Origin: Actinomycetota bacterium
GTDB taxonomy: Bacteria; Actinomycetota; Actinomycetes; Propionibacteriales; Propionibacteriaceae
Assembly (NCBI GenBank): GCA_016213595.1
Contig: JACRAA010000233.1
Coordinates: forward strand, 1 to 6,389
Length of the DNA stretch: 6,389 nt
Reading direction: 5' to 3'
The notes beneath the pieces are model-generated. The model did not search any database and was not told the origin of the DNA. It worked only from the letters and a program-made list of their open reading frames with translations. Shown here one piece after another: positions 5,124 to 6,389 of the stretch. The position numbers and the translations under genes were made by a program. Position 1 is the stretch's first letter. Each line of letters opens with the position of its first letter.

Positions 5124-6389
5124 TCATGCAGCCGTGCCCCGACCGTCCCCGTCCTGGCCGTCTGCATCCTGCCCGACCATCACGAGCAGCCCCGCCGGGA
5201 CGATCTCGGCCTCGAAGCGGGAGGTCTCACCGCTGGCGTCACCGTCGAGCTGGTACGGGACGGGCCGGGCCGACTCGATGACGACCCGCTTGCCCTGGGC
5301 GTACTCGAGAGGCTCGACCTCGACGCCTCCGAGGAGGCCCGAGGCCACCTTGGCCCAGTCCGAGACACCTGTGGGGCTGCCGATGAGCACATCGAGCAGG
5401 CCGTCCCTCGGGTCCGCCTGGGGGAACATGCGGATGCCTCCCTGCAGGGTGCCGACGTTGCCCACGAGCGCGAGCATGGCGCTGCGCTCGACGGGCTCGC
5501 CGTCGTCCAGCGTCACGGTGACCTCGTACGGGCTGGAGCCGACCTTCTGCGCGGCGGCGAGGAAGTACGCGGCCGAGCCGACGACCCGCTTCAGGTCGTC
5601 GTTGGTGCTCGCCATGACCTCGGCGTCGCCCCCCACGCCGCTCATGACCACGAAGTGCTCCGTCTGGTCGTCGGCCGTGAACCGGACGACGTCGACGGCC
5701 GACGCAACACCGCCGAACGCCACGTCGAACGCCTCCTGCTCGTCGAGAGGCACGCCGAGGTTCCGGGCGAGGAGGTTGCCGGTGCCCGCCGGCACCAGGG
5801 CGACGGGCACGTCACTGCCCACGAGCTCGGAGCAGACGACCCGTACGGTCCCGTCACCGCCTGCGACGATCACCAGGTCGACCTTCTTCGCCAGGGCGTC
5901 ACGGGCCATCTGGTGCCCCGGGTCGTCCTCGGCGGTCTCCAGCCAGAGCGGCGGCTTCCACCCGCGCTCGCGGAGCTCGTACTCGATCCGGTTGCGGAAG
6001 AAGTCGAAGTCGGTCACCTTCGAGGGGTTGTAGATGATGGCGGCGCGCTTGTCGACGTGGACCTTGGGCCGGTGGAGCACGCCCAGCGAGTCAGCCATGG
6101 TGTTGAGCCCAGCGAGCAGGAGGGCGGTCGAGATCACGGCGCCGCCGAACAACGCCCCGCCGACGACGTCGCTGAACCAGTGGTGGCGCATGAGCAGCCG
6201 GTCCGCCGCGACGACGAGGACGAACAGCGCGCCGGCGCAGCGGATCACCCAGATCGACGTGGTCGACCGGCGCTGGAGCGTGACGAGCGTGACGACCGTG
6301 GCGGAGGCGATCATGGCCGCGACGAGGTGGCCGGAAGGGTACGAGTACCCGGGGTAGGTGAGCGCGTCGCTGAAGCTCGAGGTCGGCCG
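5124..6389 (-). CDS. Bifunctional PAP2 phosphatase / diacylglycerol kinase-family protein, 5' partial
   Basis: The minus-strand frame is open from the right edge to TGA at 5124-5126, giving 421 visible residues; the N terminus is outside. The first part is the end of a membrane PAP2 (type 2 phosphatidic acid phosphatase) domain: motif 2 PSGH (visible residues 18-21, plus strand 6327-6338) and motif 3 as R64-x5-H70-x3-D74 within DRLLMRHHWFSDVVGG, with hydrophobic segments around them. Motif 1 (KX6RP) must lie beyond the window. From about residue 115 a diacylglycerol kinase/LCB5-type catalytic domain follows: AAIIYNPSK, the nucleotide-binding GGDGT (177-181), PAGTGNLLARNLG (200-212), GVGGDAE, and GNVGTLQGGIRMFP with DPRDGLLDVLIG. 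The kinase half would phosphorylate a lipid such as diacylglycerol; the phosphatase half would dephosphorylate a lipid phosphate. The tail after about residue 400 is acidic and low-complexity. The map gene follows after 52 bases. The true lipid substrates cannot be read from the sequence. Confidence 0.92.
   Translation of the reverse strand, partial: RPTSSFSDALTYPGYSYPSGHLVAAMIASATVVTLVTLQRRSTTSIWVIRCAGALFVLVVAADRLLMRHHWFSDVVGGALFGGAVISTALLLAGLNTMADSLGVLHRPKVHVDKRAAIIYNPSKVTDFDFFRNRIEYELRERGWKPPLWLETAEDDPGHQMARDALAKKVDLVIVAGGDGTVRVVCSELVGSDVPVALVPAGTGNLLARNLGVPLDEQEAFDVAFGGVASAVDVVRFTADDQTEHFVVMSGVGGDAEVMASTNDDLKRVVGSAAYFLAAAQKVGSSPYEVTVTLDDGEPVERSAMLALVGNVGTLQGGIRMFPQADPRDGLLDVLIGSPTGVSDWAKVASGLLGGVEVEPLEYAQGKRVVIESARPVPYQLDGDASGETSRFEAEIVPAGLLVMVGQDADGQDGDGRGTAA

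Noticed and set aside
5072..5167. Upstream extension of map to position 5167.
   Set aside because: The extra 32 residues show no family similarity, overlap the end of the DAGK gene, and would bury the AGGGAGGA site that serves the GTG at 5071.
4352..5281. A 309-codon + strand open frame antisense to map.
   Set aside because: The minus-strand frame carries all methionine aminopeptidase metal ligands; the antisense product has no recognisable motif and no convincing start context.
5134..6033. A 299-codon + strand open frame antisense to the diacylglycerol kinase domain.
   Set aside because: Its Ser/Thr/Pro-rich product is typical of an antisense GC-rich shadow, while the opposite strand encodes intact GGDGT and PAGTGN motifs.
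6312..6314. ATG at 6314 (minus) as the true start of the PAP2/DAGK gene.
   Set aside because: The frame stays open to the window edge and the 25 codons before this ATG encode YPSGH, PAP2 motif 2, so the ATG is internal and the gene is 5' partial.

Overview
The window is very GC-rich (by eye around 70%), with dense genes, short intergenic gaps, strong GGAGG-type ribosome binding sites, GTG starts and GC-rich hairpins without T-runs. Together with the gene content (bifunctional PAP2/diacylglycerol kinase, stand-alone type I methionine aminopeptidase, MglB-like roadblock protein) this points to an ordinary chromosomal segment of an actinobacterium. I cannot name the genus. I see no tRNA or rRNA gene, CRISPR array, insertion sequence or phage gene.

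Layout, left to right. The + strand begins with the last 43 codons of a probable SNF2-type helicase, followed by cysK, the PLP-dependent O-acetylserine sulfhydrylase that makes cysteine. cysK converges on a minus-strand CynX/NimT-type MFS transporter, and a strong GC hairpin lies between their ends. A 176-base divergent region, the least GC-rich part of the window, separates the transporter start from a + strand three-gene operon (2640-4254). Its genes are a roadblock/LC7 protein, a stand-alone PAS protein closely resembling the FAD-binding PAS domain of the Aer redox/aerotaxis receptor, and a PhnD-like substrate-binding-fold protein with no export signal. Consecutive genes overlap by 4 bases (GTGA, ATGA). 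The operon ends at a second convergent hairpin. Beyond it, on the minus strand, lie a type I methionine aminopeptidase and, upstream of that, a PAP2 phosphatase-diacylglycerol kinase fusion whose 5' end runs off the window.

The most interesting part is the roadblock / Aer-like PAS / PhnD-like operon. All three proteins look soluble and cytoplasmic. Every residue I could compare with the FAD-pocket positions I recall for E. coli Aer is conserved in the PAS protein, yet it has no HAMP, kinase, GGDEF or chemoreceptor output domain. The PhnD-like protein has no ABC permease or ATPase beside it and no signal peptide. The roadblock protein has no visible MglA-type GTPase partner. The tight coupling suggests one signalling module in which a redox-sensing PAS, a ligand-binding fold and a dimerising roadblock scaffold work together. 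That function is inference. What is seen is the domain content, the overlaps and the conserved residues. The remaining genes are housekeeping or metabolic and have no obvious functional link to this module.
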